Source: Enoplolaimus lenunculus
Lineage: Eukaryota > Nematoda > Enoplea > Enoplida > Thoracostomopsidae
NCBI GenBank assembly: GCA_030248215.1
Contig: JASANG010003984.1
Coordinates: forward strand, 372,001 to 436,000
Direction: 5' to 3'
DNA length: 64,000 bases
Positions 1 to 12,000 of this stretch are shown here, piece after piece (the stretch's first letter is position 1; each line of letters opens with the position of its first letter). Both the position numbers and the translations under genes were made by a program. A model generated the notes under the pieces. The model saw only the letters and a list, made by a program, of their open reading frames with translations, made no database searches and was not told the DNA's origin.

Positions 1-630
1 GGTGGAATTACGACTCGGGTTAGTCCATGGAGGAATCCTTTCTCTGTTACAAGTGCACGCCTTGTGATTGGTTTACTACCTTAATGATATACTCAAATAC
101 GATTAGCTGATACAAATACTCCTTTCTGATTGGCTGAGCAATAGCTCCCTGTTGGCTACCAAACACTTTGTTTTACCAAGCAAAATGAAATCAAGCTGCA
201 TTACAACCAACCAGGAAACGTGCAGCTGGTATCAGGCATAATTCTGTCTTGGGCTAGCCTAAGTCGTAATTACGCTTTGGTCTAGGCCATTTCGGAATTG
301 GGCTGAATTACGACTTGGATTGCGACACATATACACCATTGACACCTTACCATGATACAACTCGCGGGATCGAGAGAGCGTATTTGAACCGGGTGGGACG
401 GTATGGATCGGAATCCTATAAAAGTTGACGGAACCATAAAGATTTAAGCTCGGTAATACTAGCGTTTATTGTCGAAACAAGAATACACAAGTATGCACAC
501 GAGTAACACAACCAGTGAAACTCGACAAGGATGTGAACTTACAGGTACGGATCTTGCAGTGATTTGTGATTGGCTAAGTTTCGTCTGAATCTTGAAAACC
601 CGAAAATATGTTAGATATCGCAATACCTAT

Positions 631-982
631 TCTGTAAAAGCTTCAACTAACTTTATTTAAGCTTAAGGTAATCCAGCAGTATTGAACTAACTTTCTAGAT
701 TAACTTTACTAACATGCAGGTTTACGCTTAGACTCATTTAAAATCTTACATATTTTCAGTTTAAGCTAAACTCAATGAACTCTTGGATACACATAATTTC
801 TGGGCTGCACTCATTAATGAAACGAAAAAAGTTTACGTAAACGCGTGTTAAACTTAAAAACATGTTAGTTTAAGTAAAACTTAAAATTCTAGTTTTAGTC
901 CGTCCAATCATTTAAGTTTTACTAAAACTAATATTGAAGATTAGTTAAGCTATATATAATTTAAATTTAAGTTTTTAGAGAG
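631..982 (+). repeat. MITE, CTCTCTAAAAG family
   Basis: About 350 bp with inverted ends (tctgtaaaagctt at the left, agtttttagagag at the right), rich in TTTAAGCTTAA words. It matches the copies at 10143, 11250 and 14462. No coding potential. Confidence 0.75.
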
Positions 983-1399
983 TAAGAGGTAGCTATTAAT
1001 TAACAAAAACTCTTTTTAGAAGAAAGAAACACACGGTGTTTTAGACGACGAAAAATTACAAACTGACCTACCAGATGGCTACCGACCCGAAATATGACAA
1101 TATGCAAACGCCTCTAATTTGCGTATTCGATACTTTACCGAAACAAATTTACGCCTCCGAGTAAAACTAAAAAACAACAAAACCGGAGCTGAAACAAAGC
1201 TCACTTTGCGGTGTCGGCCCCGGTCAAGGAGTGAACGCCCATCAAATATCGTTAACATCAATGGCTGATCCATGGGGGGCCACTCCGGCCGTGCCCCTTC
1301 CCAAGAGCATCTCGACAAAAATTATATAGTGCCAATTGCTGTTCTACGTTGTTTGTTTCTCCATTTTATACACAATAGTATAAGCACGCTTTATAGTTT

Positions 1400-1518
1400 A
1401 TTTATGGACTCTAACAAGGGTTTAAGGACTCTGCCCGCTTACGGACTCTTATTAGGGATACGGACTCCTTATTAATTGGGACTCAAAATGGGGTCCCCCT
1501 CTTATTTGAATCACTACA
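1400..1518 (+). repeat. Right-hand fragment of a TA-flanked MITE (CTGTAGTGACCCGAATA family)
   Basis: Carries the family's 'ggactcttattagggatacgg' region and the terminal 'cactacag' followed by TA. The left half is not recognisable. Confidence 0.55.
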
Positions 1519-1804
1519 GTACGGGTCAAAAATAAGTTTATTATCTGTGAAATTTTGCCCCCCCCCCCCCATTTTGAGATCCTGGATCCGCCACTGGTTA
1601 ACATACTAGAAAATATTAATTTATTTTATACAAAACACAGCCAAAATTGATGAAAGTTCAAAAAACTTGCAAGACAAATGGAAAAATCATGAAACATACA
1701 GCAAATAAAACAACAACAAACATCGAACATAACAACCGTATTGCTAAAATGACCATTTTACGACTAAATCAGAAAATATTTGGTGAAAAAATGCTACAGC
1801 TGTT

Positions 1805-2021
1805 AGCCAATTTAAAAAACAGGAGCGGAACAGTATTATAAGCATATTTTTAAGCATAAGTCTATTAGCCTAAGCCTAAACTTAAGCGTAAGGATGAGCA
1901 TACTCCTAAGCCTAAGCCTAAGCCTAAAGCCTAAGTTAAGCAAAACAATTAGTGTAAAACTTAAGCTTGCTCTATTCTAGTCCCACACGAAAACGTTCCA
2001 CCGCTGATCTTGACATGGGCC
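1805..2021 (+). repeat. MITE with internal TTAGGC-like array
   Basis: Left end 'agccaatttaaa...ggagcggaac', right end 'ccgctgatcttgacatgggcc': an inverted repeat around (CCTAAG)n. Same family as 13015-13202. Confidence 0.65.
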
Positions 2022-3008
2022 TGGCTGTTGTACATTTTCCCCCATAGTTATGTTTAAGGCTACGACTTAGGTTTAGGCACAGGAGGCATAGGCTTATTCT
2101 CAGGCTTAGGCATTAGGGTCAGGCTTGTTATTTGTCGTGGAATACTGAACAAGTACTTACTGGTAAGCGTTAATGGTACGACTCATGCGGACCTTTCGCC
2201 TCAAGTTTAAGGCTAACTAAGGTTTAGGCTCAGGATAACACTAAAGGCTTAGTATACGAAGCCTTTAGACATAGGCTTATTCTCAGGGCCGAACTTAGGC
2301 GTAGATTTGTTATTTGCGGTGGGAAACTATACAATTACCGGTGTAAGCCTTTTTCGAAACCTATAACCCTAAAGTAGATTTGAGCGTAAAGGTTAATCCA
2401 ACGGCAGAAAATCCGGTAATACTTTGAACAAAGTTCGCCTTCGGGCCCTGTAATATTAAACGCTATTGCTAAAGGGATACCTGCCGCATTTAGGTAAACA
2501 CCTGATTCGCACCAAATAGTGGCAGTTAAAGCTGAGTTTCAAACCTTCAAAACTTTTAATCTGCGTTTGAATCTGAAAGCTAAACAAATTTCGCTATGAA
2601 ATATGACTAGACACAGACTTTAGACTTTATTTAAGAAGAAATCCGTATAAAATTTCTCCAAAATCACAACTTGAATATTTTAGATTATTTCAAACATTGC
2701 GTAAAATGAGTTAAAGTAACACTGATGCAGTAACAACAAAACCGTACAGGCGTTAGTATGATATAAATTGTCAAACCAGAGATTTAAAAGATTGGTTTCA
2801 TGAAACTTGCCAATCTGGTTACACTATCATCTGTAGCAGTACCAGTTTCAAGAAAAACTGACACTATTTCGTGCTAACTTGTGAATACCTATTCGGACCA
2901 GCTTCATTTTATATCTATATAATTAAAGCTGTAATACCTCATATTTGTATTTTGGACAAGTTTCCAGCTTTACTTTGTTTACAATCGTTTGATAGCACAT
3001 AGACGGTA

Positions 3009-3412
3009 CTGTTGTGACCCGAATAATATGGGGGACAGAAATTTATTTGACCTCTCCAGAGGGTACCCCTTGTTATTCGGTTACGGACTATTATTTATTT
3101 TCAGCCCGCCCTCTTTCAGCCTTCGTTACTGATATATAAGGTATTGCAACTATCCGTTGAATTAAACATTTTTTGCCTTGCATCAAAAGTTTGAACGATA
3201 ATGCAAGGTTACACATTGGAATGTACTTTCAAAATGTAAGGACGCTTTAAAGTTTCGGATTCAAATTACTTGTTTCTGGAGTCATTTTTGCGCTACAATT
3301 AGGGATAATTGACATTTATCGACTCTTAAGGTTGAGGGACACTATCGCTTACGAACTCTTCTTAAAATGGGGACCCCCTCTTATTACACCCTTCGTATTC
3401 GCGTCACCACAG
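3009..3412 (+). repeat. TA-flanked MITE, CTGTAGTGACCCGAATA family
   Basis: Starts CTGTTGTGACCCGAATAA after TA and ends in the inverted copy '...gcgtcaccacag' before TA. A two-base TA duplication fits the Tc1/mariner superfamily. Other copies lie at 8617, 12058 and 17260. Confidence 0.75.
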
Positions 3413-3791
3413 TATTGTTCTATAGTAAGCAGATTTGCGTACAGATTTTTATGCATTCGCTAACACTTTTGCGCATTGCACAAAGTTGGACAAACAGTTT
3501 TAGATTAAAACAATGACAATATGCTGGAATAATGGTCAAATTACGTAGATTTACAGGGTGGTTTTTAAAGTGAAACATGTGTATGCTACGTTACAGAATT
3601 TGTTTTTATTTTCTACAGTTTGGAAATGTTCAGGTCGCGAAATATTCCTCTGATGTCCTGTACCTATAGCTTCCTCATAGTTACAAACCATTTTTTGAAA
3701 ATAAGTTTATAGTTTGCTCTAAGTTGATCATATTTTAGCATATGTCAGAAAGGGTTTTACATTTTGTCAAGCGCTACAAAACGCTTAGCCA

Positions 3792-4093
3792 CAAGCCCCA
3801 TTCACACGTTCATGTTTTTGCAGCGAGAGCTCGCAGCTACAACTTGCACTAAATACTTCAGCTGCAAGTATTGTCAAAGGAACATTGCGAGTGACCAATC
3901 AAACTACAGGTGCAAGAAATTCAAGCGACTTACAACTGCGTTAATAGGAGCGAATTAAATTACATAGCATGAACTCCAGTGTATAATTTGCAGCTGCATG
4001 AACTTCAAAGATGCTTTGTGACCAAACATAGCACATACAAGTTGGCATGTCCAAGTTTTTGCTGCAAAAACTTGCACGTGTGAATAGTGCTTT
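3792..4093. repeat. MITE, AAAGCCCTATTCACACG family
   Basis: Inverted ends: 'aagccccattcacacgttcatg' at the left and 'ttgcacgtgtgaatagtgctt' at the right, with TTGCAGCTGCAA words inside. The longer copy is at 28281-28884. Confidence 0.65.
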
Positions 4094-4264
4094 TTACTGA
4101 ATCATTGTGGGATTTGAATTTTATGTCTTTATATGTAGTTGAATTCAGCGTGGTTGTCTGGTTAACACTTATTTTAAGTGAAGTAAATGTCGAAATATTT
4201 AGACTTATAAAATTTTGTAATATACAATTGAAAACGTTTTCATTATAGATTCCATAACGTTAAT

Positions 4265-4454
4265 GGCCAATGTTACTTTTAGCGCCGTAACAGTAGATTA
4301 AGCGTATTCTTAAGCCTAAGCCTAAGCGTTGCCAAAAACAAGCCTAAGCATAAGCCTAAGTCTAAGCATAAGCAAGAAGTTGTAGTCTAGATTGTAAGCC
4401 TACTCTTTCACAGACCCACCAGAAACCGGGACGGCCTTAAAAGTAACATGAGCC
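4265..4454 (+). repeat. TTAGGC-array MITE, subtype with GGCCAATGTTACTTTTA ends
   Basis: Left 'ggccaatgttacttttagcgccgtaac', right 'gacggccttaaaagtaacatgagcc', inverted relative to each other. The core is (CCTAAG)n. Copies at 10720, 18602 and 23060. Confidence 0.75.
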
Positions 4455-4665
4455 ACATTAATTAACAGTGGAATTTTAAATAAATGTTAATTTATACTTG
4501 AGCTTCTCGTGAAATTGAATCGTTTAAGCGACCGCCAGCGTTGTTTTGATTAACAAGACGATTACTCAGCGACTGCAAATTGGGACCACCACCGTAACCT
4601 GAAACCAAACAAATCAACTTTTATGCGCCGATCAACTGTTCGAAATATCAAGATATACAATACCA

Positions 4666-4874
4666 CACTGCAAAAAATGGTGAGTCAAATTGACTCCCTC
4701 CGAAATAGGCTCTACGAGACTACACAAACTGAGTCAAATTCGACTCCGCCAGAGTCAAACGTGCGACTAAGTGAAGCCAATTTGACTCTGGTGGAGTCTG
4801 ATTTGACTCAATTTGCGTAGTCCCGTAGAGCCTATTTCGGAGGGAGTCAATTTGACTCACCATTATTTGCAGTG
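4666..4874. repeat. Near-perfect hairpin MITE (GAGTCAAATTGACTC)
   Basis: Two arms of roughly 80-100 bp, each with 'cactgcaaaaaatggtgag' and 'ctccgaaataggctctac', repeat in opposite orientation. The whole element folds on itself. Two more copies at 6918 and 26247. Confidence 0.85.
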
Positions 4875-4890
4875 CAGAACCTGTTGCCAA

Positions 4891-5146
4891 CGCTGCAAAT
4901 TTCAATGAGTTAATTAATAAATTCATCTAGCGAGTTAGTTATTTCTGAATTAATAGCAGTAAAACATTAACTCACTCTGAGTTAGGTTGATCCATACTTT
5001 GATTTGAGTTGACTCTGGGTGAATTGATTAATAATTAACTCAGAATGAATTAAACCAACTCAAAATTCTGAGTTCTGATAGTTCTAATTCAGACTGAGTG
5101 ATTCAACTCATTCTGAGTTAAAATCAACTCACTAAAATTTACAGTG
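4891..5146. repeat. Small inverted-repeat element, CACTGTAAATTT family
   Basis: Left 'cgctgcaaatttcaatgagtt', right 'aactcactaaaatttacagtg'. The interior alternates palindromic 'aactcagaatgagtt' words. The sister copy is at 5767. Confidence 0.6.
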
Positions 5147-5766
5147 AATGTATAGAACACGACAGCATACAGTAGTGTAAGCATATTCGTAAGCCTAAAG
5201 CCTAAGTCTATAGCTTAAGCGTAGAAATGAGGTTATACATAAGTTTAAGCATAAGCAAGAAATTAGTCTAAAGCGCAAGCTTATTCTATTGCAGTCCGAC
5301 AGAAAAACGTTTCGCCGTTGGTGTTTATATGGTATGAAGCGATGATAGGTCTTTATCCTAAAAATGTACTAATATCCATTTAGTTGATAGAAAACACATC
5401 ATTTTGCAGGTACGGATCCGTGTCAAAACTTAGTTTCCTTCAACGAATTTCTAAATTGCTGAATTTTAATATTAAAAAAAGAGTAAAACACTGTATGAAC
5501 AGTTTACCTGAAAACTTGTGTTTGAGACTCAAAAACAGGTAAAATGTCGAAGATTTAATAGAGACAAGAAAATTCGGCTCAAACTCGTATGATTGATTTG
5601 CGTATTGCGTCGCTGACTGCAGTTTGATACGTTCCAACTGTAAAAATTTTTTAAATGAATTTGAAACTAAAAAATTGTGTATTTCAGTAATTTTTCGATG
5701 TTAGCAATTTTTTCGAGTTTTGACACGGAACACATGGATTTAGCTTTTTATTGCGCACAAATACCA

Positions 5767-6023
5767 CACTGCAAATGCCCATATCAGTTGATTAATCAAC
5801 TCAGAGAGACAATTTTAGTTATTTGTGGTTATTTCGTAGTTAATAACAAGAAACGTTAACTCGCGCTGAGCCGATTTAATTCTGTGTTAGTTGATTTTAA
5901 TTAACTCAGAATGAGTTGAATCAATTCAGAATTCTGACTTTTGAAAAACATAATTCAGAACTCAGACTTGTGAGTGGATTGAATTCATTCCAAGTTAAAA
6001 TCAACTCGCTGAAATTTACAGTG
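5767..6023. repeat. Small inverted-repeat element, CACTGTAAATTT family
   Basis: Starts 'cactgcaaatgccc' and ends 'ctgaaatttacagtg', with the same internal 'aactcagaatgagttg' words. It lies about 35 bp beyond the proposed stop of the ligand gene, so it may form part of its 3' UTR. Confidence 0.6.
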
Positions 6024-6057
6024 CACAAGCAATAAAGCTCGCACAGGCGTAGAGAAG

Positions 6058-9000
6058 TCACACTAATTGCATTTGTATACACATGGGCATCGGGTTGATA
6101 TTTGGAGGCCATGTTCCCCCAAAATTCGGTGGTGCCCGGCCCCAAATTGACTCAGTCTAAAAGTAAACAATCGTAAGTTGCCATTGTACGGGCGCCCCAA
6201 ACGTATTCGGTGCCTCATCAAACATAATTTTCTGCGGACGTCCATGCGTATACAGCGGTGTCGGCTGCAAAATAAGGACTCTACCCACAAAATATAATAT
6301 GCTTAAATTTAAACTAACACCATAATGTCTTGAAAAATGACAGTTCAAGACAGGCTTGTTGCCAAATCAACATACTGGGATTGAGGCTAAAAAAATTTTT
6401 ACGAGGGCCAAAATATTTCCAGGGGCGGACTGTGCTCCCACAGGCTCCCGTTGGCTACGGGCCCGGCGCAATGTTTTGAATTTAAAACATTAATTTTAAA
6501 GAATTCAGAAAAAACGGCGTTTCAATGATTATGACCATTAATTTCTTGTACGACGATATCGATTTAATCTATTCTCAAACACAAACCCTACCGTCGCTTC
6601 CGTTCATTGATGCCGTTGTTGGCGACCGACGGTCCCCATTTCCGGTTCGGATCACTCGAGTATCTGGACGGTACCTAAAAACTAAATAATTTAATAGTAT
6701 TAATGATATAAAAATTACATAGCTAATCTCAAATTACGTGCATCACGTCATGTTTAGGTTAATTTGTTTCTTACGGGTTAAAACTAACGTTGAATACAAC
6801 AATTTGCTAAATAGTTAATAGCCAATTTTGTGCTTAAATAAATGCTCAGGTTAAGTTTACAAATTAACCGTTCCAGTATATTAATTTTGGGTCAATTGAA
6901 ACTGAAGGTATTGACTACACTCGAATAAATGTTGAGTCAAATTGATTCTCTCCGAAATAGGCTCTACGGGACTACGCAAACTGAGTTACATTCGACTCCG
7001 TCCGAGTCAAACGTGCGACTCAGAGAGTTGAATTTGACTCTGGCGCAGTCAAATTTGACTTAGTTTGTGTAGTCCCGTTGAGCATATTTCGGATAGAGTC
7101 AATTTTACTCACAATTTTTTGCAGTGTATCTTTTTCACATAAAACAATATGATTGTTTGGCATTCGTTCAAAATTGCCATTAATTTTTTTTGTTACAAAA
7201 GAACATACCATTCCCTATCCGGTCCAGGTCCACCAGGATTGCTGTTGGTGACATAAGTTGTGGATTGTGGATATCCTCCGGTCGGAGCGCCTTGTTGGCG
7301 ATATGCTTCATCCCGCCGTGCCGCTTCTGCTCGGGCATCCTGATATGCGGTTGACCGACCGTTTGTATTATTGTTCGCTGGTGTCATTTTCTTAGATTTC
7401 TTGTTTCTAAAATCATTTCGGAAAATTACATTTTCTAAATTGTGGAAATACAAAAAAGATGAAGTTTGAACGACTATATTCACTGGAGTGAATAGACCTG
7501 TTTGTACTATTGTTCAAGGGTGTTGTTTATTTTTATATTTTGTATTTATTTCTATTGTTTTTTGTAGTTTTTCAATTACTATTCAATGTTTATTTTTATT
7601 TTTTAATTATTATTCAATCTTTATTTTTATTTTTAATTATTATTCAATCTTTGTTTTTATTTTTTAATTATTATTCAATGTTTATTTTTATTTTTTATTT
7701 ATTATTCAATCGATACCCATATATATAGCAAAAAAAGCAACCGGTATGATTAAACTTACGGGGCAAATACAAATAGAAATATACACATCGCCAGCAAAAT
7801 CAAAAATGCCAGTCCAAAGAATACTCCAAGCACAATGGTTGCAGTTCGGAAATGGGACGCAGTCTGAAACAGATCAGTCCATAAAGTCAAAATGATTGCA
7901 AGCCTAAGCCTAATCCTAAGCGCAAGAATGATTATATTCCTAACCCTAAGCCTAAGCCATAATATAGGTACATCAACGTATTTTAATATTTATACACTCA
8001 ATCTACAATTCGTCGTGTGATAAATTGTCGCCCAACGAGTGTCCTAAAGTCACAAATGTCGATAGAAACCGCATCCTAAAGCCTACAAATAAATCAAAGC
8101 ATTATCAGATTACAAGTTGCCGGTCGACGAGTTGTCGGTCGACGAATTGTCGTGATATAACTTTCAGTACACTAATGTAAGCAATGATCATCAATTTACG
8201 TTATTGTTTACTCAAAATGATGGATATGTCGCAACGGAAGTTCCTACTCTGAGTATTTTGCTATGCTGCTTACGCGCAAACGGCGCATGTATAGTTCAGG
8301 AACAAAGGGTTTTCCGTGGGACAGCTATAAAGTGAGCTTAAGCTTTAGACTATTTTTACTTAGGCTTTCGAATTAGGTATAAGCTTCTTCTTAAGCGTAA
8401 ACTTAGGCTTCCATTTTGGCTTAAGAATATGCTTATACTGCTGTTACGACCATAAACACTGTGCATTGCGTATTATTTCGTACGCATGCTTTGTAATGAT
8501 TCGAAACTGAATTACAAGTGGAAGAGATTACCGAGGATAACCGTTTGACTAGAACTTGGTATCCTTCAGTGATTTCTGTCAAACAATCTTGGCCTGTAAC
8601 CAAACAAAAAAACGTACTGTAGTGAAGCGATAAGACGAGTGGATGGAGTAATAAGAGAGTTCCCATTTTGTGTCCCAATCAATAGGAGTTTGGACTACTA
8701 ATAATAAAAGTCCGTAAGCAGATAGTGTTCCTAAAGTTTAATTAGAGTTCATAAATGTCAATATGCATAAATAACTCCACGACCACATAAAGATGAGTTC
8801 GAAACTATAAAGCATACTTAAGTTTTGAAAGTACATTGCTTAGTATAACGTTGCGTTATCGCTCAAGCTTTTGATACAAGACAAGCAAGCGTTTAAATTC
8901 AACGGATAGTTGGAAACTGGATAGTGGTTATATATCAGTAACAAAGGGCAACGGAGGGCGCGTTAAAATGAAAAACTGTACGTACATCGAATAACAAGGG

Positions 9001-12000
9001 GGGTACTCTCTGGAAAGGTCAAATAAATATCAGTCTCCTCTCTTATTCGGGTCACTACAGCAGGGTTTTATCTATTCATCTCTGGCTCCAGTTAAACTTG
9101 CCGACTTTATTTTCAATGTTTTCGGTGACATAGCTGTATTAAGAGTAAAACACTTGTTAACTGTTTATTATGTTGTTTTGGTGCTTTAGTTGAGCTACGA
9201 GTTGTTAATTATAAGCCGTCAACCACAACCGTTGCATCATATAAGACCTATCTCAACGTGGTATTACATAGAACGAGCCAGCCGAAGCATACAAACTCAC
9301 TGACGAATTCAGGATGTAAAGGCGAGCAAACACTTTTTGGTGCAATTTGCAGCTGCAAATTCTCGCAGCAAAAACTTGCTTGTGTGAATAGGGCTTTAAG
9401 CTCTTACAGATTAAAAAAACTAACCAATAACGCCAGGAGGGCATACAAAACAATTGCTTCGATCAATATCGTTCAATCGTGGGTTATATTGCGACTGCGT
9501 TGTGTTGCAAACCATGAATTCGTTCGTTTTTTGACTATTGCACTGTACTGCAGTCGAATCGTCAATCGGTTCACAGTTCCACAAATCACATTCGTTTCCA
9601 AAACGAGTCGTATCGCAACTGATTGTAAACGTTAGATCAAGTCTGAAAACAACCGCAAAATTATCATCACCAGCAGCGTCGTCGGCATTTGATTTCGGAT
9701 CGGTTGACTAACAGCTACACATCCGTAACCAGTGTCACTTTGCTCGTAAGTCCTCGAAAACCACTTGTATGCCTTTCAGAAAATCGTTTAGCCTCCTTCA
9801 GCAAGGTGAGCTAAGCAGGCATAAGCTTAAGCTTTATCGTATAGGCAACGTCTGAAACTAAACGTCTAAGATTACGCGCAAAGGTTAGTCTGGACATATA
9901 CAAGGAGAGGAATAGGGCAGATATATGTCCTACGGAAACTTCAGGAGAGACAAAAATAACCACTTTTAACTGGCTTTAGAAAAACCTGCTGCATTCTAGA
10001 CTTAAAACAAATTCATCTTACATGAGGTATCTCATGTTACTTTAAGAGGCGTCCAGGTTTCTGGTGAGTCTATAAAAGAGAAGGTTTCGATTCTAGATTA
10101 CACTTTGTTGCATGGGCCCAAAATCTCGATACTATAAAGGTGCTCTCTAAAAGCTCAAACTAACTTGTTTTAAGCTTAAGGTAATCCAGCAGTATTAAAA
10201 CTTACTTTGTAGATTAACTAAACTAACAAGTACGTTTACGCTTAAACTCATTGCAAATCTTATATATATGTTTAGTTTAAGCTTAACTTAACAAACTCTT
10301 AAATACATGTAATTTCTGAGCTGCACTCATCACTTAAACTCAAAATAAGTTTACTTAAACTCGTGTTAAACTTAAAAACAAATTAGTTTAAGTAAAACTT
10401 AAAATTCTAGTTTAGTTAGTCCGTCCAGCCATTTAAGTTTTATTAAAACTAATATTCAAGTTTAGTTAAGCTATAATTTAAGTATAAGTTTTTAGAGAGT
10501 GTCTTTTACTCATTGTTCTGCGAGATGGTTCCGTGCCATTTGGCATCTTGCGTAACATGAGGAGTGACGTCAGTCAAATTGTACAAAAATTGTTCCATCA
10601 CCGTTGCGCCTTGACGAAACGCGTTTGTTGAATCAATCAGATTGCCCATACTGTATACCACGAACATAAACGATGCCTGAAAGTTCACAAAAATAAAAAA
10701 ATAACTTTATTAAGTGTTTGACCAATGTTACTTTTAAGGCCGTAACAGTAGATAAAGAGTATTCCTAAGCCTAAGCCTAAGCGTTGCCTAAGCGTATCCC
10801 TAAAGCCTAAGCCTAAGCCTAAGTCTAAGCCTAAGCAAAAAAATTGTAGTCTAGAATGTAAGCCTACACTTTTATAGACCCATCAGAAACCGGGACGGCC
10901 CTAAAAGTAACGTGGGCCAAGTGATTTGTAACTAAGCATACTTTAGTATTTGCTAAAATCAGACACGTACTTGATCATATTTTTGATTTCTAAAATCGTA
11001 GTCCAGTTTAGGCAGTACTTTATGAGTAAGGGTTGCGCTATACTCGCCGCGCGGCGCCTGATGCCGCCGGACGCTGGCCCACGGCACGGTAAAAGCTTAG
11101 CCGCACACCGCCAAACGCCGCCGCCCCCCCGGCGGTTGACGCGTTAAGCTGTAATTCTTATTAAACATTACCACACGCCGTCGTGTGGCGGCGCGCACCG
11201 GCGTCTGGTTCAGTAAACTATACCGCAACCCGACTATTTCAGAAACCTACCCTCTAAAACTTAAACTTAAATTATAGCTTAACTAAACTCGAATGTGAGT
11301 TTAAGTAAAACTTAAATGGCTGGACGGACTAACTAAACTAGAATTTTAAATTTAAGTTAAACTAACATATTTTCAAGTTTAAAGCGAGTTTAAGCTAAAC
11401 TTATTCTTAGTTTAAAGTGTAAGTGTTGTTCTGAAAGTATGTTAGTATTCATTCGGTTAAGATTAAACTAAAAATAAGTCATATTTCAATTGGGTTAACG
11501 CGTAAACTATCACAGCCAGTTTAGCTAAACTAGAAAGTTAGCTTAACACTGCTGGATTAGCTTAAGCTTAAATTGAGTTTAATTTAAGTATTTACAGAGC
11601 AGCTATTGCAGGCGTATAGGGATCCACTTATAACATCACGGGACTTTGAAATTTAATCTGTACCATTTTAAGGAGCGAACCGCTTACCGGTTTCGCAGCA
11701 AACTTATACGACAACGGATGTCCGAACCAAAAGCTTGAATTTTTAAAATCAAACGCGCCTGTGTTCAAGTCAAGTTGATGTGCTTGATCGCTCCATTTGA
11801 TTGGTCCAGTTTCGTGAGCCATGTTTCCGCTGAAATATTTGACAATTTTGGACAACTTTTTTTCACTTGCGTCAAATTTTGTGTGTAACTTTGGACGAGC
11901 GCTTTTATATTCTCAATTAGCATGGGCCCGTGTAAAGATCAGGGGCGCAACGGTTTTCTGTGGGACTGCAATAGAGAAAGCTTAAGCTTTTGGCTAATTT

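Larger units (their letters stand above)
1..6057. other. Repeat-rich intergenic DNA
   Basis: No convincing coding exon was found on either strand. The stretch is a mosaic of small inverted-repeat elements, listed separately, plus degenerate (CCTAAG)n arrays near 1840-1940, 2040-2300 and 5170-5290. It ends at the 3' end of the minus-strand ligand gene. The open frames here are short, lack splice partners and mostly read through repeats. Confidence 0.6.

Noticed and set aside
1079-1318. Open frame on the minus strand near the left edge
   Set aside because: No recognisable protein, no splice signals, and it lies between repeats.
7510-7728. Phe/Leu/Ile-rich open frame resembling a membrane protein
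   Set aside because: It is a translated T-rich tandem repeat within an intron of the ligand gene.
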